Assembly (NCBI RefSeq): GCF_900115785.1
Contig: NZ_FOYS01000007.1
Location: forward strand, 1-64,000
Direction of reading: 5' to 3'
Length of the DNA: 64,000 nucleotides
From: Halogeometricum limi
Lineage (GTDB): Archaea; Halobacteriota; Halobacteria; Halobacteriales; Haloferacaceae
The notes below the pieces were generated by a model. The model saw only the letters and a list, made by a program, of their open reading frames with translations, was not told the DNA's origin and searched no databases. Shown piece by piece: positions 8,679 through 17,280 of the stretch. A program made the translations under genes and the position numbers. Numbering within the stretch: the first letter of the stretch is position 1; every line of letters begins with the position of its first letter.

Positions 8679-9053
8679 CTACGAGAGGTAGGCCGCGACG
8701 TCGGTGGAGGAGACCATCCCGACGTAGTCGTCGTCCACGACGGGGAGGTGCTTGATGCCGTAGGTGGTCATCATCGCGGCCACCTCCTCCATGTAGAGGT
8801 CCGGAGTCGCCGTCTCGACGTCGGTCGTCATCACGTCCGATACGTTCAGCGTCGAAACGTTCTCGCCCTCGGCGACGGCGTCCAAGACGTCCGTACTGCT
8901 GATTATCGCTCGCGGAGAGGTCTCGACCACGAGGGCGTTGATCTCTTTCTCGCGCATCCGCCGCGCGGCCTCGATTACGGTCGCCGTGGGAGAGATAGTC
9001 TCCAGCGGCGTCGACATCACGTCCGCGACGGTAACTCTGTCTTGAGAACTCAT
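8679..9053 (-). CDS. CBS-domain protein
   Basis: This 124-aa protein is essentially a tandem pair of CBS motifs: first VADVMSTPLETISPTATVIE with an ALVVETSPRAIISSTDVLDAV end, second VSDVMTTDVETATPDLYMEEV with GIKHLPVVDDDYVGMVSSTDV. CBS pairs bind adenine nucleotides and usually regulate a partner enzyme or channel; as a free-standing module its partner cannot be deduced here. A strong TATA box 27 bp upstream supports the ATG at 9053. Confidence 0.9.
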   Translation of the reverse strand: MSSQDRVTVADVMSTPLETISPTATVIEAARRMREKEINALVVETSPRAIISSTDVLDAVAEGENVSTLNVSDVMTTDVETATPDLYMEEVAAMMTTYGIKHLPVVDDDYVGMVSSTDVAAYLS

Positions 9054-9075
9054 ACCAACACGGACGAAGACGAGC

Positions 9076-9085
9076 GATATAAAGG
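9076..9085 (-). promoter_or_regulatory. TATA box of the CBS gene
   Basis: The minus strand reads cctttatatc, centred 27 bp before the ATG. It is one of the best archaeal TATA matches in the window. Confidence 0.65.
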
Positions 9086-9134
9086 TGCGAACGGACGTCG
9101 GACTCGGCGCGAGGCGCGGGAGGACGGCGGCCGC

Positions 9135-10487
9135 TCAGACGCGGTCGTCCGCCGACGCCTCCACGACCGCAACCCGCAGGTCGTTCACGTTGGTCCCCGT
9201 CGGCCCCGTCCGAATCAGGCAGTCTCGGTTGCGGAGGAACGGGAGCGCGTCGTTCTCGGCCAGCGCAGTCGCCGCCTCGCGTTCCGCGGTGATACCCTCG
9301 GCCGTCGACGCGTCCACCATCGCCCCCGCGACGGTCGTTCCCCCGTCCTCGCCGTCGCTGTCCATCGCGGCGACGACGGCGTCGGTTCCGAGTTCGCGGG
9401 CCGCCGAGAGGCAGAACTCCAGGTTCGGGCCGCCCTCGCCCTCGCCGCGGACGGTGACCGTGCACTCGCCGCCGGAGAGGACGACGGCGGGGGCCGAGAG
9501 CGGGTCGCCCGTCACCGCCATCTCTTCGGCGACGGCGACGTGGGTCTTCGCCGCCTCGCGCGCCTCGCCGCGGACGCGAGAGGAGAGGACGAGCGCGTCG
9601 TAGCCTCGCTGTTCGGCCGTCTCTCGCGCCGCCGAGAGCGCGGTGTGACCGTCGGCGAGGACGTGGTTCGTCACCCGGTCGAACGCGGCGTCACCGGGCT
9701 TCGGCGTCTCGTCGAGTTCGCCGCGTGCGCCGCGTTCGAGGCGCGTCCGGACGCTCTCGGGGACGTCGAGGCCGTACCGGTCGAGCACCGACAGGGCGTC
9801 GTCGTACGTCGTCTCGTCGGGCGCCGTGGGGCCGGAGGCGATGGTGCCCAAGTCGTTGCCGACGACGTCGCTGAGCACCAGTCCGACCACCGTCGCGGGC
9901 GCGGCGAGTCGGGCGAGTCCGCCGCCTTTCAGCGTCGAGAGGTGTTTTCTGACGGCGTTCAGTTCTCCGATGTGCGCGCCCGACTTGAGAAGCGCGTCCG
10001 TCGTCGCCTGGAGGTCCGAGAGCGAGACGCCGTCGGCGGGCGTCGGAATCACGGCGCTCGCGCCGCCGGTGACGACGGCGAGGACGAGGGTCCTCTCGTC
10101 GGCGTCCGAGAGCAACTCGACGATTCGCTCGGCGCTCTCGACGCCCTCGGCGGAGGGGACGGGGTGTGCGCCCGGAAGCCGCCGGATTCGGTCGCCGCGT
10201 CCGGGTTCTGGCGCGACGACGACGCCGCCGTCGATTCGGTCGCCGAGGACGGCTTCGAGGGCGTCCGCGACGCCGTCGCCCGCCTTCCCGCCGCCGACGA
10301 CGAGGAGGCGGTCGAAGTCGGAGAGGTCGTACGTCGCGTCGGCGACGACGAGGCCGTCGCCGTCGACGGAGACGGCGTCGCGAACGACTCGGTCTGGGAG
10401 GACGGCCGCGACGGCGTCCAAGAGACACGCGAGCGCCGTTTCGTGGGCGCTCGTCGGCGTCTCGGCGTCGAACGAGAGGTCGTGCAT
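9135..10487 (-). CDS. Glycerate 2-kinase (MOFRL / type II family)
   Basis: A 450-aa enzyme of the DUF4147-MOFRL type that phosphorylates D-glycerate to 2-phosphoglycerate. Recognisable parts are the N-terminal DUF4147 region with VVGGGKAGDGVADALE, then VTGGASAVIPTPADGVSL, the conserved NAVRKHLSTLKGGGLA, SDVVGNDLGTIASGP, and the MOFRL core GGECTVTVRGEGEGGPN with the MDSDGEDG tail. The ATG at 10487 gives a family-like N-terminus; an earlier GTG would run across the neighbouring promoter. It diverges from the TraB gene over 53 bp. In haloarchaea glycerate kinase feeds sugar-acid or serine-derived glycerate into glycolysis. Confidence 0.9.
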   Translation of the reverse strand: MHDLSFDAETPTSAHETALACLLDAVAAVLPDRVVRDAVSVDGDGLVVADATYDLSDFDRLLVVGGGKAGDGVADALEAVLGDRIDGGVVVAPEPGRGDRIRRLPGAHPVPSAEGVESAERIVELLSDADERTLVLAVVTGGASAVIPTPADGVSLSDLQATTDALLKSGAHIGELNAVRKHLSTLKGGGLARLAAPATVVGLVLSDVVGNDLGTIASGPTAPDETTYDDALSVLDRYGLDVPESVRTRLERGARGELDETPKPGDAAFDRVTNHVLADGHTALSAARETAEQRGYDALVLSSRVRGEAREAAKTHVAVAEEMAVTGDPLSAPAVVLSGGECTVTVRGEGEGGPNLEFCLSAARELGTDAVVAAMDSDGEDGGTTVAGAMVDASTAEGITAEREAATALAENDALPFLRNRDCLIRTGPTGTNVNDLRVAVVEASADDRV

Positions 10488-10510
10488 GGGTGCGAGATGC
10501 TCCGACAAGG

Positions 10511-10518
10511 GTAAAAAG
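10511..10518. promoter_or_regulatory. Shared bidirectional promoter core
   Basis: The sequence gtaaaaag is the only AT-rich element in the 53-bp spacer. Its centre is about 27 bp from both divergent start codons (10487 and 10541), so one element may act as the TATA box for both genes. Confidence 0.5.
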
Positions 10519-10540
10519 CGTGGCCCGAAATCCGGAGGTA

Positions 10541-12217
10541 ATGAGTCAGGAAGCGGCCGGAGAGGGTCGCGTCCGCGTCGTCGGGACGGCACACGTCTCC
10601 GAGGACAGCGTCCGCGAAGTCGAGGAAGTCGTCGCGGAGGAACGCCCGGACGTCGTCGCCGTCGAACTCGACGAGGGTCGGTACCGACAGATGAAGGGCG
10701 GCACGCCCGACGACATCGAGGCGAGCGACTTGCTCAGCGGCAACACCGTCTTCCAGTTCATCGCCTACTGGATGCTGTCGTACGTCCAGGCGCAACTCGG
10801 CGAGAAGTTCGACGTGCAACCGGGCGCGGACATGCTCGCGGCCGTCGAGACGGCCGAAGGGATGGGCATCGACGTCGCACTCGTGGACCGCGACATCAAC
10901 GAGACGATGCGACGCTTCTGGTCGCGGATGAGTTTCGTCGAGAAACTCCAGATGGTGGGCGGACTCGCCTTCGGCCTCGGCGACAGGCGCGGCGTCGCCG
11001 TCGTCCTCGGCCTGTTCTTGGGTCTGCTCTTCGGGCCGATAGTCGGTCTGTTCGGCGACTCGCTGGGCATCGGCCTACCGGTCCTCTCGCGCGTCACCGG
11101 CGGACTCGTCGTCTTCGTCGCCGTCGCCGCCGCCCTCTGGGTCGTCGGCAAGTCCTTCCTCGCGACGGACGAACGCGCCCTCCTCGCCGCCGGTGGCGGC
11201 GTCGCCGCCGGGATGGTCGCCGGTGTCGGCTTCGGCCTCGCCGACCCACTCGTCGCGAATCTGAGCCCGTTCTCCGTGCGGACGCTGGGGAGTCTCACCA
11301 TCGGCATCGGAACCGGCCTCCTCCTCGGCGGTCTGGCCGCGACGCTCGGCACGGCCTTCGGAAGCGGGGCGGGCGGCGACGTCGACGAGATAGAGGAGAT
11401 GGACATCAGCGCGATGACCGACACAGACGTGGTGAGCGCGATGATGGAGGAGTTCCGCGAGTTCTCGCCGGGCGGCGCGCAAGCGCTCATCGACGAACGC
11501 GACGCCTACATCGCCCACCAACTCGTCGCCCTGCGTCAGTCCGGCCGACACGTCGTCGCCGTCGTCGGCGCGGGTCACCGCGAGGGAATCGAACGCTACC
11601 TCGCGAACCCGCACGAACTGCCGCCGATGGACTCGCTGACGGGCGACCCCTCGGGCGGAGTTCCGTGGGCAAAAATCGTCGGAACGGCCATCTCGGTGGT
11701 CGTCGTCGGCTTCTTCGGCCTTCTGGCCCTCTCGACGGCCGGCAACGACACGCTGATTCGCCTGTTCGGCGCGTGGTTCCTCATCAACGGCGTGTTCGCC
11801 GCCGGACTCGCGAAACTCGCGGGCGCGCGGTGGACGTCCGCGTTCGTCGGCGGGGCCGTCGCCTGGATGACGTCCATCAACCCGTTCCTCGCGCCCGGGT
11901 GGTTCACGGGCTACATGGAACTGCAGTACCGGTCGGTGAACGTCGGCGACATCGGTCGTCTGAACGACCTGCTCGCGGACGAGGAGACGCCCATCGGCGA
12001 ACTCGTCGGGCAGATGTTCGACGTCCCGCTGTTCCGACTCATCATGGTCGTCGCCGCGACGAACGTCGGCAGTATCGTCGCCTCGGCGCTGTTCGTCGGC
12101 TACATCCTCCCGCTCTTCGCCGTCGACCTGGGCGGCCCGGCGGGCATCATCGACCTGATGTTCGAGGGGGCGAAGAACGGCTGGGAGATACTCCTCGGTC
12201 TCGTCGCGCGCGCCTGA
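10541..12217 (+). CDS. TraB/PrgY-family membrane protein
   Basis: A 558-aa protein. The N-terminal 110 residues form a TraB domain beginning RVRVVGTAHVSEDSVREVEE, with the VVAVELDEGRYRQM signature. After a soluble stretch come many hydrophobic segments, about four between residues 140 and 275 and several between 370 and 550, interrupted by a conserved soluble part ending VVAVVGAGHREGIERYL, which completes the TraB fold. The family is related to the Enterococcus pheromone-shutdown protein PrgY and to GumN; its archaeal role is unknown. GGAGGT lies directly before the ATG. It diverges from glycerate kinase. Confidence 0.9.
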   Translation: MSQEAAGEGRVRVVGTAHVSEDSVREVEEVVAEERPDVVAVELDEGRYRQMKGGTPDDIEASDLLSGNTVFQFIAYWMLSYVQAQLGEKFDVQPGADMLAAVETAEGMGIDVALVDRDINETMRRFWSRMSFVEKLQMVGGLAFGLGDRRGVAVVLGLFLGLLFGPIVGLFGDSLGIGLPVLSRVTGGLVVFVAVAAALWVVGKSFLATDERALLAAGGGVAAGMVAGVGFGLADPLVANLSPFSVRTLGSLTIGIGTGLLLGGLAATLGTAFGSGAGGDVDEIEEMDISAMTDTDVVSAMMEEFREFSPGGAQALIDERDAYIAHQLVALRQSGRHVVAVVGAGHREGIERYLANPHELPPMDSLTGDPSGGVPWAKIVGTAISVVVVGFFGLLALSTAGNDTLIRLFGAWFLINGVFAAGLAKLAGARWTSAFVGGAVAWMTSINPFLAPGWFTGYMELQYRSVNVGDIGRLNDLLADEETPIGELVGQMFDVPLFRLIMVVAATNVGSIVASALFVGYILPLFAVDLGGPAGIIDLMFEGAKNGWEILLGLVARA

Positions 12218-12229
12218 CACCACCCACAA

Positions 12230-12245
12230 GGCCCAACTACGGGCC
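12230..12245 (+). terminator. Small GC-rich hairpin after the TraB gene
   Basis: Arms ggccc and gggcc around aactac form a 5-bp stem 12 bp after the TraB stop codon. There is no following T-run, so the terminator call is weak. Confidence 0.25.
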
Positions 12246-12271
12246 GCCCGAACAGTCTCTAACTCGAACAC

Positions 12272-12913
12272 ATGAGTACGAACACGTCGCTCCAATTCAG
12301 TTCGCGCGAACTCCGTGACCTCGGACTCGCGTGGGTCGCACTCGGCTTCGCCTTCGCCATCTTCTTCGCCGGCGGCGGGATGGCAGCCATCTCGAACGTC
12401 GTCGAAGGCGGCCTCCTCGGTCCCTTCCTCGTCAGCCTCCTCACCGCCGGTATCGGCTTTCTCTTGCACGAACTCGCGCACAAAGTCGTCGCCGTCCGGT
12501 ACGGACAGGTCGCGGAGTTCCGCGCGGACTACGGGATGCTGTTTCTCGCCGTGATGAGTTCGCTCGCCGGGTTCATCTTCGCCGCGCCGGGAGCGGTCCA
12601 CCACCGCGGGATGCTCACCGAACGCGAACACGGACTCATCGCCCTCGCCGGGCCGGTGACGAACCTCTTCCTCGCCGCCGTCTTCCTGCCCGTCCTCCTC
12701 GTCGGCGTGTTCGGCGGGTCGGAGTTCGTCGGTCTCGTGGGCTCTCGCGGCGTCACCATCAACCTCTTTCTCGCCGCGTTCAACATGCTCCCGTTCGGCG
12801 CACTCGACGGCAACACCGTCATCTCGTGGAGCAAAGGGGTGTTCGCCGCCGTCTTCGTCCCGTCGCTCCTCCTCGTCGTCGGGATGTTCGTCTTCGGCTT
12901 CGGCCTGTTCTAG
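12272..12913 (+). CDS. Site-2-protease-like M50 metallopeptidase
   Basis: A 213-aa polytopic membrane protein. The zinc motif HELAH is at about residues 66-70 inside the second hydrophobic segment (GFLLHELAHKVVAVRYG), and the third zinc ligand motif appears as NMLPFGALDGNTV near residues 170-182. Five or six transmembrane segments are visible. M50 proteases cleave substrates inside the membrane; this short form lacks PDZ or CBS domains, so its substrate is unknown. It follows the TraB gene by 54 bp in the same direction and may be co-transcribed. Confidence 0.88.
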   Translation: MSTNTSLQFSSRELRDLGLAWVALGFAFAIFFAGGGMAAISNVVEGGLLGPFLVSLLTAGIGFLLHELAHKVVAVRYGQVAEFRADYGMLFLAVMSSLAGFIFAAPGAVHHRGMLTEREHGLIALAGPVTNLFLAAVFLPVLLVGVFGGSEFVGLVGSRGVTINLFLAAFNMLPFGALDGNTVISWSKGVFAAVFVPSLLLVVGMFVFGFGLF

Positions 12914-13199
12914 TCGGACGACGCGCGGGCCGCGCCGCCGAACGAGTTCGGTTCGACGTTCGTCGCCGCCGGGAGTCGGCGAAGCGCGGGCGTGAGCGCC
13001 CAGTAGACGGCGACGACGCCGGCCGACGAGTCCGACGGAGACGCCGCGTTGCTCGCGAGGTGAGAAGTCTGCGGAAGGACGACGGTAAGGGGACCGGCCG
13101 TGCGGAGGACACGGCTCGTTTCGGGGATGCGAATCGGACGCGACGTGGGAGACACGCCGTCCGGGCGTGGAGGTTCCGGGTCCGGGGTACGAGGTGTCG
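12914..13199. other. Spacer without a convincing gene
   Basis: Between the convergent M50 and 82-aa genes. A minus-strand frame at 12910-13155 could encode 81 residues from a GTG start, but it is basic rather than acidic, has no promoter, and its stop overlaps the M50 stop. I see no RNA signature. I leave it unassigned. Confidence 0.4.
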
Positions 13200-13448
13200 T
13201 CAGTCGCGGCCGTAGCCGTGTCCCGCGACGAGGGCGAACAGGTTGCAGGCGAGAAGCGCCGCGAAGTGGAGCGACTCGTCCGCGGCGAGTCCGCCGTGGA
13301 GGAGGGGGAGATACGTCAACGGGAGGAGAATAGCCGCCCAGAACGTCACCGTCTCCGCGGAACGGAGCGTGAGTTTAGCGGCCGTGTTGGCAAAGCCGAT
13401 GCTCTGTCGGACGGGCGTGTTTTCGAGGGTGGAGGGGACGCTTGACAT
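13200..13448 (-). CDS. Small membrane protein of unknown function
   Basis: An 82-aa protein with a polar N-terminus of about 30 residues and two hydrophobic helices (about residues 33-51 and 60-76), ending HGYGRD. A TATA-like stretch (gattatatgt on the minus strand, 13486-13495) lies about 40 bp before the ATG in an unusually AT-rich spacer. No family is recognised. It looks like one of the many small two-helix haloarchaeal membrane proteins. Confidence 0.65.
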   Translation of the reverse strand: MSSVPSTLENTPVRQSIGFANTAAKLTLRSAETVTFWAAILLPLTYLPLLHGGLAADESLHFAALLACNLFALVAGHGYGRD

Positions 13449-13821
13449 CGTTGGTTACCGTCACTGATTCCTACGTGTCCATCCCACATATAATCGACCG
13501 AGACTTACCGTCATTTTCGTCCCATTTACGACGCTGAACGGCGTTTTACCGACGTTTCACGAACGGTCGAGAGACGTTTAGAACGTTCATAAACTGTTTT
13601 AATTCGCTTTTGGAAGACCATGAGATACTGTGACGTGACTTGGGTTCGAAACTGCGTTTTGAACAGCCTACGCGACGAGTTGCCACCGGGTAGTAAAGAC
13701 CCGGTCGGGAGACGGCGGGCGACGGGGGCGGCGGGCGGACGCTCGGGAGACGGTGGCCGGCGGCCGCGGGCGAACGGTCGGGACGGGCAGCTTTTTGCTC
13801 CCCCGCCGCACCCGTTCGCAC
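13449..13821. other. 373-bp intergenic region with several hairpins
   Basis: No acidic-protein-like reading frame. The first 200 bp are AT-rich compared with the surroundings. It holds a near-palindrome gttta-gaacgttc-ataaac (13576-13594). A 9-bp stem with one G-T pair and a 3-base loop follows (gttcgaaac, 13644-13652; gttttgaac, 13656-13664). Next is a perfect 7-bp stem (accgggt, 13685-13691; acccggt, 13699-13705). The last 30 bp carry the purM promoter (cttttt, 13791-13796). The two adjacent stems could belong to a small RNA or a terminator; I see no full tRNA. Confidence 0.45.
13791..13796 (+). promoter_or_regulatory. TATA-like box of purM
   Basis: The T-rich core cttttt is centred about 28 bp before the ATG at 13822 within GC-rich sequence. 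Confidence 0.4.
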
Positions 13822-14826
13822 ATGACCGGTACCGACGCGGGCGACGACCCCGCGGACGAGGCGAGCGAGGACGAACTGACCTACGCCGACGCTGGCGTGG
13901 ACATCGGCGCCAGCGAAGCGGCGACGGCGGCACTCGTGGGTGCCGTCGGTGAGAGCGAAGGCGACTACGCGGGCCTGCTCGACATCGGCGACCGCTACCT
14001 CGCTCTCGCGACGGACGGCGTCGGAACCAAACTCGTCGTCGCGGAGGCGCTCGGCGACTACTCGACGGTCGGTATCGACTGTATCGCGATGAACGCGAAC
14101 GACCTCGTGGCGGCCGGCGTCCGACCCGTGGCGTTCGTCGACTACCTCGCGGTCGACGCGCCGGACGAACGGTTCGCCCGACAGATCGGCGAAGGTCTCT
14201 CGTCGGGCGCGGAGACGGCCGGCGTCGAACTCGTCGGCGGCGAGACGGCGGTGATGCCCGAGGTCATCAAGGGACTGGACCTCGCGGGCACCTGCGCCGG
14301 ACTGGCCGAGAAGGACGCGCTGTTCCCCGGCGAGGCGGAAGCCGGCGACGCACTGGTCGGCTTTCCCTCTTCGGGCATCCACTCGAACGGGCTGACGCTC
14401 GCGCGGAAGGCCGTCACGAAGGAACACGAGTACGGCGACGACTGCCCGTTCGACGGCTACGACAGCCTCGGCGAGGCCCTGTTGGAACCGACCCGCATCT
14501 ACACCGACCTCTTGGACCCGATGCGCGACCACGGCGTCCACGCCGCCGCGCACGTCACCGGCGGCGGGTGGACGAACCTCGAACGCATGGGCGAGTTCCA
14601 CTACGAGGTCGAAGACGCGTTCGACCCGCACCCGGTGTTCGATTTCGTCCAGTCGGAGGGCAACGTCTCCGACGAGGAGATGCACCGCACGTTCAACATG
14701 GGGACCGGGTTCGTCGCGGCACTCGACCCCGACGACGCCGAGTCACTCGCCGCGGAGACGGAGGGCCGAGTCATCGGCCGCGTCGAAGACGGCACCGGCG
14801 TCTCTCTCCGCGGTCTCGACCTCTGA
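13822..14826 (+). CDS. purM: Phosphoribosylformylglycinamidine cyclo-ligase (AIR synthetase)
   Basis: A 334-aa enzyme of the fifth step of purine biosynthesis, closing the imidazole ring of FGAM with ATP. Family marks are LTYADAGVDIGA at the N-terminus, LATDGVGTKLVVA, DCIAMNANDLVAAGVRPVAF, GGETAVMPEVI, FPSSGIHSNGLTLAR, and THVTGGG-type AHVTGGGWTN near the middle of the C-terminal half. The ATG at 13822 is preferred over one 69 bp upstream because a T-rich promoter core lies between them and the family N-terminus begins here. It appears monocistronic. Confidence 0.95.
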   Translation: MTGTDAGDDPADEASEDELTYADAGVDIGASEAATAALVGAVGESEGDYAGLLDIGDRYLALATDGVGTKLVVAEALGDYSTVGIDCIAMNANDLVAAGVRPVAFVDYLAVDAPDERFARQIGEGLSSGAETAGVELVGGETAVMPEVIKGLDLAGTCAGLAEKDALFPGEAEAGDALVGFPSSGIHSNGLTLARKAVTKEHEYGDDCPFDGYDSLGEALLEPTRIYTDLLDPMRDHGVHAAAHVTGGGWTNLERMGEFHYEVEDAFDPHPVFDFVQSEGNVSDEEMHRTFNMGTGFVAALDPDDAESLAAETEGRVIGRVEDGTGVSLRGLDL

Positions 14827-14902
14827 GGGACACCTCCGAGGAGTCGCGAGTCGCGCGCGACGAGTGACAGTCTTCTTGGGCGAATCCGTCGTGTCGTCCG
14901 CT

Positions 14903-16207
14903 ATGCAGAACCGACCTCGTCCGCCCGCACCGAACGGGCTTCCCCTCCTCGGCAACACCGTTTCGTTCGTCCGCGACCCGTTCGCGTTCACCGCCCGGTC
15001 CGTCGCCGAACACGGCGACGTGGTCCGTCTGTCCATCCTCGGGACGGACCGCTACATCGTCTCGCACCCCGACCTCTTCGAACGCGTCCTCGTCACCGAC
15101 CGCGACGCGTTCGTGAAGACCGACGACTTCAGCCTCGCGTTCGGCGACAGCGTCCTCGCCGTGGAGGGCGGCGACTGGCGCGAGCAACGCGACCTGTTGG
15201 ACCCCTTCTTCTTCTTCCGGAAGATAGCCGACTACGTCCCGAAGATGCGCGAACAGGCAGAGAGACGTGCCGAGTCGTGGGCTGACGGGGAGACGTACTC
15301 GATGGTCGAAGAGATGAAGAGGCTCACGTTCGACGTCCTCGCGGCGACGTTGCTGGGACTCGCCCCTGAAGAGAGAGCGGGCGACGAGTCGCTCAGACGC
15401 GCCGCCGACGACCTGAACGCCTACTTCTCCCCGTCGTCGTGGGCGCTTCCGGCGTGGGTTCCGACGCCGAGTCGTCGCCGCTTCGAGAACGCGGAGACGA
15501 CGCTCCGGACGGAGATACAGAGACTGCTGGAGGCGGACCGACCGGGGGACGGAGACCTACTCTCGGTGCTCGCGACGGCCCGAGAGGGCGACGGCTACCC
15601 GCGGTCAGACGCCGAAGTCGCGGACCAACTCGTCGGCATCCTGTTCGCGGGTCACGAGACGACGGCGCTCGCACTCACGTTCGCGTGGTACCTCCTCTCG
15701 CGGAACCCCGCAGTCCGCAGGCGAGTCGAACGGGAGGTAGACGACGTCGTCGGCGACGACCCGGTGAGCGTCGACCACCTCTCGGACCTCACCGCTCTCG
15801 AACGCGTCGTGAAGGAGACGCTTCGGCTCTACCCCCCGGTCCACACGCTCCCCCGCGTGACCACGCGCGAGGTGGAACTGGGAGGCTACCGAATTCCCGA
15901 AGGGTCGGAACTGCTGCTGTCGGTGGTGACGACGCACCGTGACGAACGGTTCTTCGAGAACCCGACCGAGTTCGACCCCGACCGATGGGGACGCGGCGAC
16001 GTGGCCGAGTACGCCTACATCCCGTTCGGCGCGGGTCCCCGCCGGTGCGTCGGACAGGCGTTCGCGACGATGGAGGCGAAAGTCGTGATGGCGGAACTCC
16101 TGAAGCGGTGGCGTATCGACTGGGCGGGCGAGGGCGAACTCGGCGTCGCGCCGCAGATGACGACGCAACCGGACGGCGACGTGCCGATGACGGTCAGCGA
16201 GCGATAG
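14903..16207 (+). CDS. Cytochrome P450
   Basis: A 434-aa soluble heme monooxygenase. The I-helix oxygen-activation motif is FAGHETTALAL, the K-helix ExxR is KETLRLYPP, and the heme loop is FGAGPRRCVGQAFA with the proximal Cys. The N-terminus (PPAPNGLPLLGNTVSF) has the proline-rich hinge but no membrane anchor. Partner ferredoxin and reductase genes are not adjacent, so the substrate cannot be inferred. An in-frame start 13 codons earlier is less likely because the chosen start gives the usual short N-terminus. Confidence 0.95.
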   Translation: MQNRPRPPAPNGLPLLGNTVSFVRDPFAFTARSVAEHGDVVRLSILGTDRYIVSHPDLFERVLVTDRDAFVKTDDFSLAFGDSVLAVEGGDWREQRDLLDPFFFFRKIADYVPKMREQAERRAESWADGETYSMVEEMKRLTFDVLAATLLGLAPEERAGDESLRRAADDLNAYFSPSSWALPAWVPTPSRRRFENAETTLRTEIQRLLEADRPGDGDLLSVLATAREGDGYPRSDAEVADQLVGILFAGHETTALALTFAWYLLSRNPAVRRRVEREVDDVVGDDPVSVDHLSDLTALERVVKETLRLYPPVHTLPRVTTREVELGGYRIPEGSELLLSVVTTHRDERFFENPTEFDPDRWGRGDVAEYAYIPFGAGPRRCVGQAFATMEAKVVMAELLKRWRIDWAGEGELGVAPQMTTQPDGDVPMTVSER

Positions 16208-16209
16208 GG

Positions 16210-16614
16210 TCAGTCGGCGGCGAGGACGGCGACGACGCCGGCAGTCGCGAGGAGGCCGCCGCCGACGCCGGTGAGAGGCAGGCCGATGGCGACGACGCGG
16301 GCCGAGGCGACGCTGTCCGTCGAGTACTGGAAGGCGAACGCGGCGATACCGACGCCGACGAGCGTCGCGAACAGTCCCGAGATGCGACCGGAGCGACCGG
16401 AGCGAGCGAAGAGGAGTCCGGTCGCGACGGCGGACGCACCGACGAGAAGCGAGTCGAAGCCGTTGAATCCGGTCTCCATCCCGGGAACGAGGATGGCGGT
16501 GACGGGGCCGGTGTGACTCGGCGGCACCACCTGCCACGGGAGGTAACAGCCGACGACGACAAGCAGTGTCCCGACGGCAGCGAGTCCGCGTGCGAGCGTC
16601 GTTCCGGAGGGCAT
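16210..16614 (-). CDS. Four-helix membrane protein of unknown function
   Basis: This 134-aa protein is mostly hydrophobic: helices at about residues 8-26, 55-72, 78-97 and 107-131, with an extracytoplasmic loop LPWQVVPPSHTGP after the first. No motif is recognised. It is convergent with the P450 gene with a 2-bp gap between stop codons, so a functional link is not implied by orientation. Confidence 0.72.
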   Translation of the reverse strand: MPSGTTLARGLAAVGTLLVVVGCYLPWQVVPPSHTGPVTAILVPGMETGFNGFDSLLVGASAVATGLLFARSGRSGRISGLFATLVGVGIAAFAFQYSTDSVASARVVAIGLPLTGVGGGLLATAGVVAVLAAD

Positions 16615-16695
16615 AGTCGAAACTCGCGTCGGGACGGCAAGAAGACGGTGAAGGCGACAGTCACTCTTTGTGTCTCGTCAGCGCCCGCTCCCGAG

Positions 16696-17235
16696 TTATA
16701 GACGCGCGGCCACGTCGGCCTCGGTGATGATGCCGACGGTCTGTCCGCCCTCGACGACGAGGACGGCGGCGTTGTGGTCCAAAGAGGAGTCTATCTCTTC
16801 GAGCGTCGCGTTCGGTTCGACCGTCGTGATGGACTCGCGCATCACTTCTGCGACGGGGAGTTCACCCACGTCCTCGTCTTGGACGCGGCGGATGTCGCCG
16901 TTCGAGATGATGCCGACGGGGCGGCCGTCGCGGATGACGGGCAGTTGCGAGAACCCCTCGTCTAACATCCGGTCGCGGGCGGTGCGCACCGAATCGTCGG
17001 GCGAGACGCTGACGACGGTGGTGTGCATCAGGTCGTCGGCGTGGACGACGCTCCCCTCCGCCTCGTCGAGTGCGTTGACGATGCGCCGGAGCGTCGACAG
17101 ACGCGGGTCCACGTCGCCGCCCTCGATACGGGCGATGAGCGGTTGCGAGACGCCCGCCATCTCGGCGAGCGTACTCTGCGTGAGGTCCAGTTCCTTCCGT
17201 CGTTGACGGAGGTCCTGTGGAGTCGGGAGTTCCAT
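16696..17235 (-). CDS. HTH (XRE) transcriptional regulator with a CBS pair
   Basis: A 179-aa protein. Residues about 5-60 are an XRE/Cro helix-turn-helix (LRQRRKELDLTQSTLAEMAGVSQPLIARIEGG). Two CBS motifs follow, DDLMHTTVVSVSPDDSVRTA with FSQLPVIRDGRPVGIISNGDI and VAEVMRESITTVEPNATLEE with VGIITEADVAARL. CBS pairs bind adenine nucleotides, so this is probably a nucleotide-sensing regulator. The ATG at 17235 is preferred over a GTG two codons upstream. A perfect inverted repeat lies between the TATA box and the start, suggesting autoregulation. Confidence 0.92.
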   Translation of the reverse strand: MELPTPQDLRQRRKELDLTQSTLAEMAGVSQPLIARIEGGDVDPRLSTLRRIVNALDEAEGSVVHADDLMHTTVVSVSPDDSVRTARDRMLDEGFSQLPVIRDGRPVGIISNGDIRRVQDEDVGELPVAEVMRESITTVEPNATLEEIDSSLDHNAAVLVVEGGQTVGIITEADVAARL

Positions 17236-17243
17236 AGCCACAG

Positions 17244-17258
17244 ATAACCGTAGGTTAT
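17244..17258. promoter_or_regulatory. Candidate operator of the HTH-CBS gene
   Basis: Perfect inverted repeat ataacc-gta-ggttat. It overlaps the TATA-like catataac (minus strand, 17253-17260), centred about 22 bp before the ATG at 17235. This is a position where a bound repressor would block transcription. Confidence 0.5.
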
Positions 17259-17280
17259 ATGAAAAGCTTTCCGGGAACGC

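Noticed and set aside
12910-13155. 81-codon minus-strand frame from a GTG
   Set aside because: Basic composition, no promoter, and stop shared with the M50 gene. Kept only as a note in the spacer entry.
13641-13664. T-loop-like ggttcgaaac suggesting a tRNA
   Set aside because: No acceptor stem, anticodon arm or D-arm can be paired around it; it is better explained as a simple hairpin.
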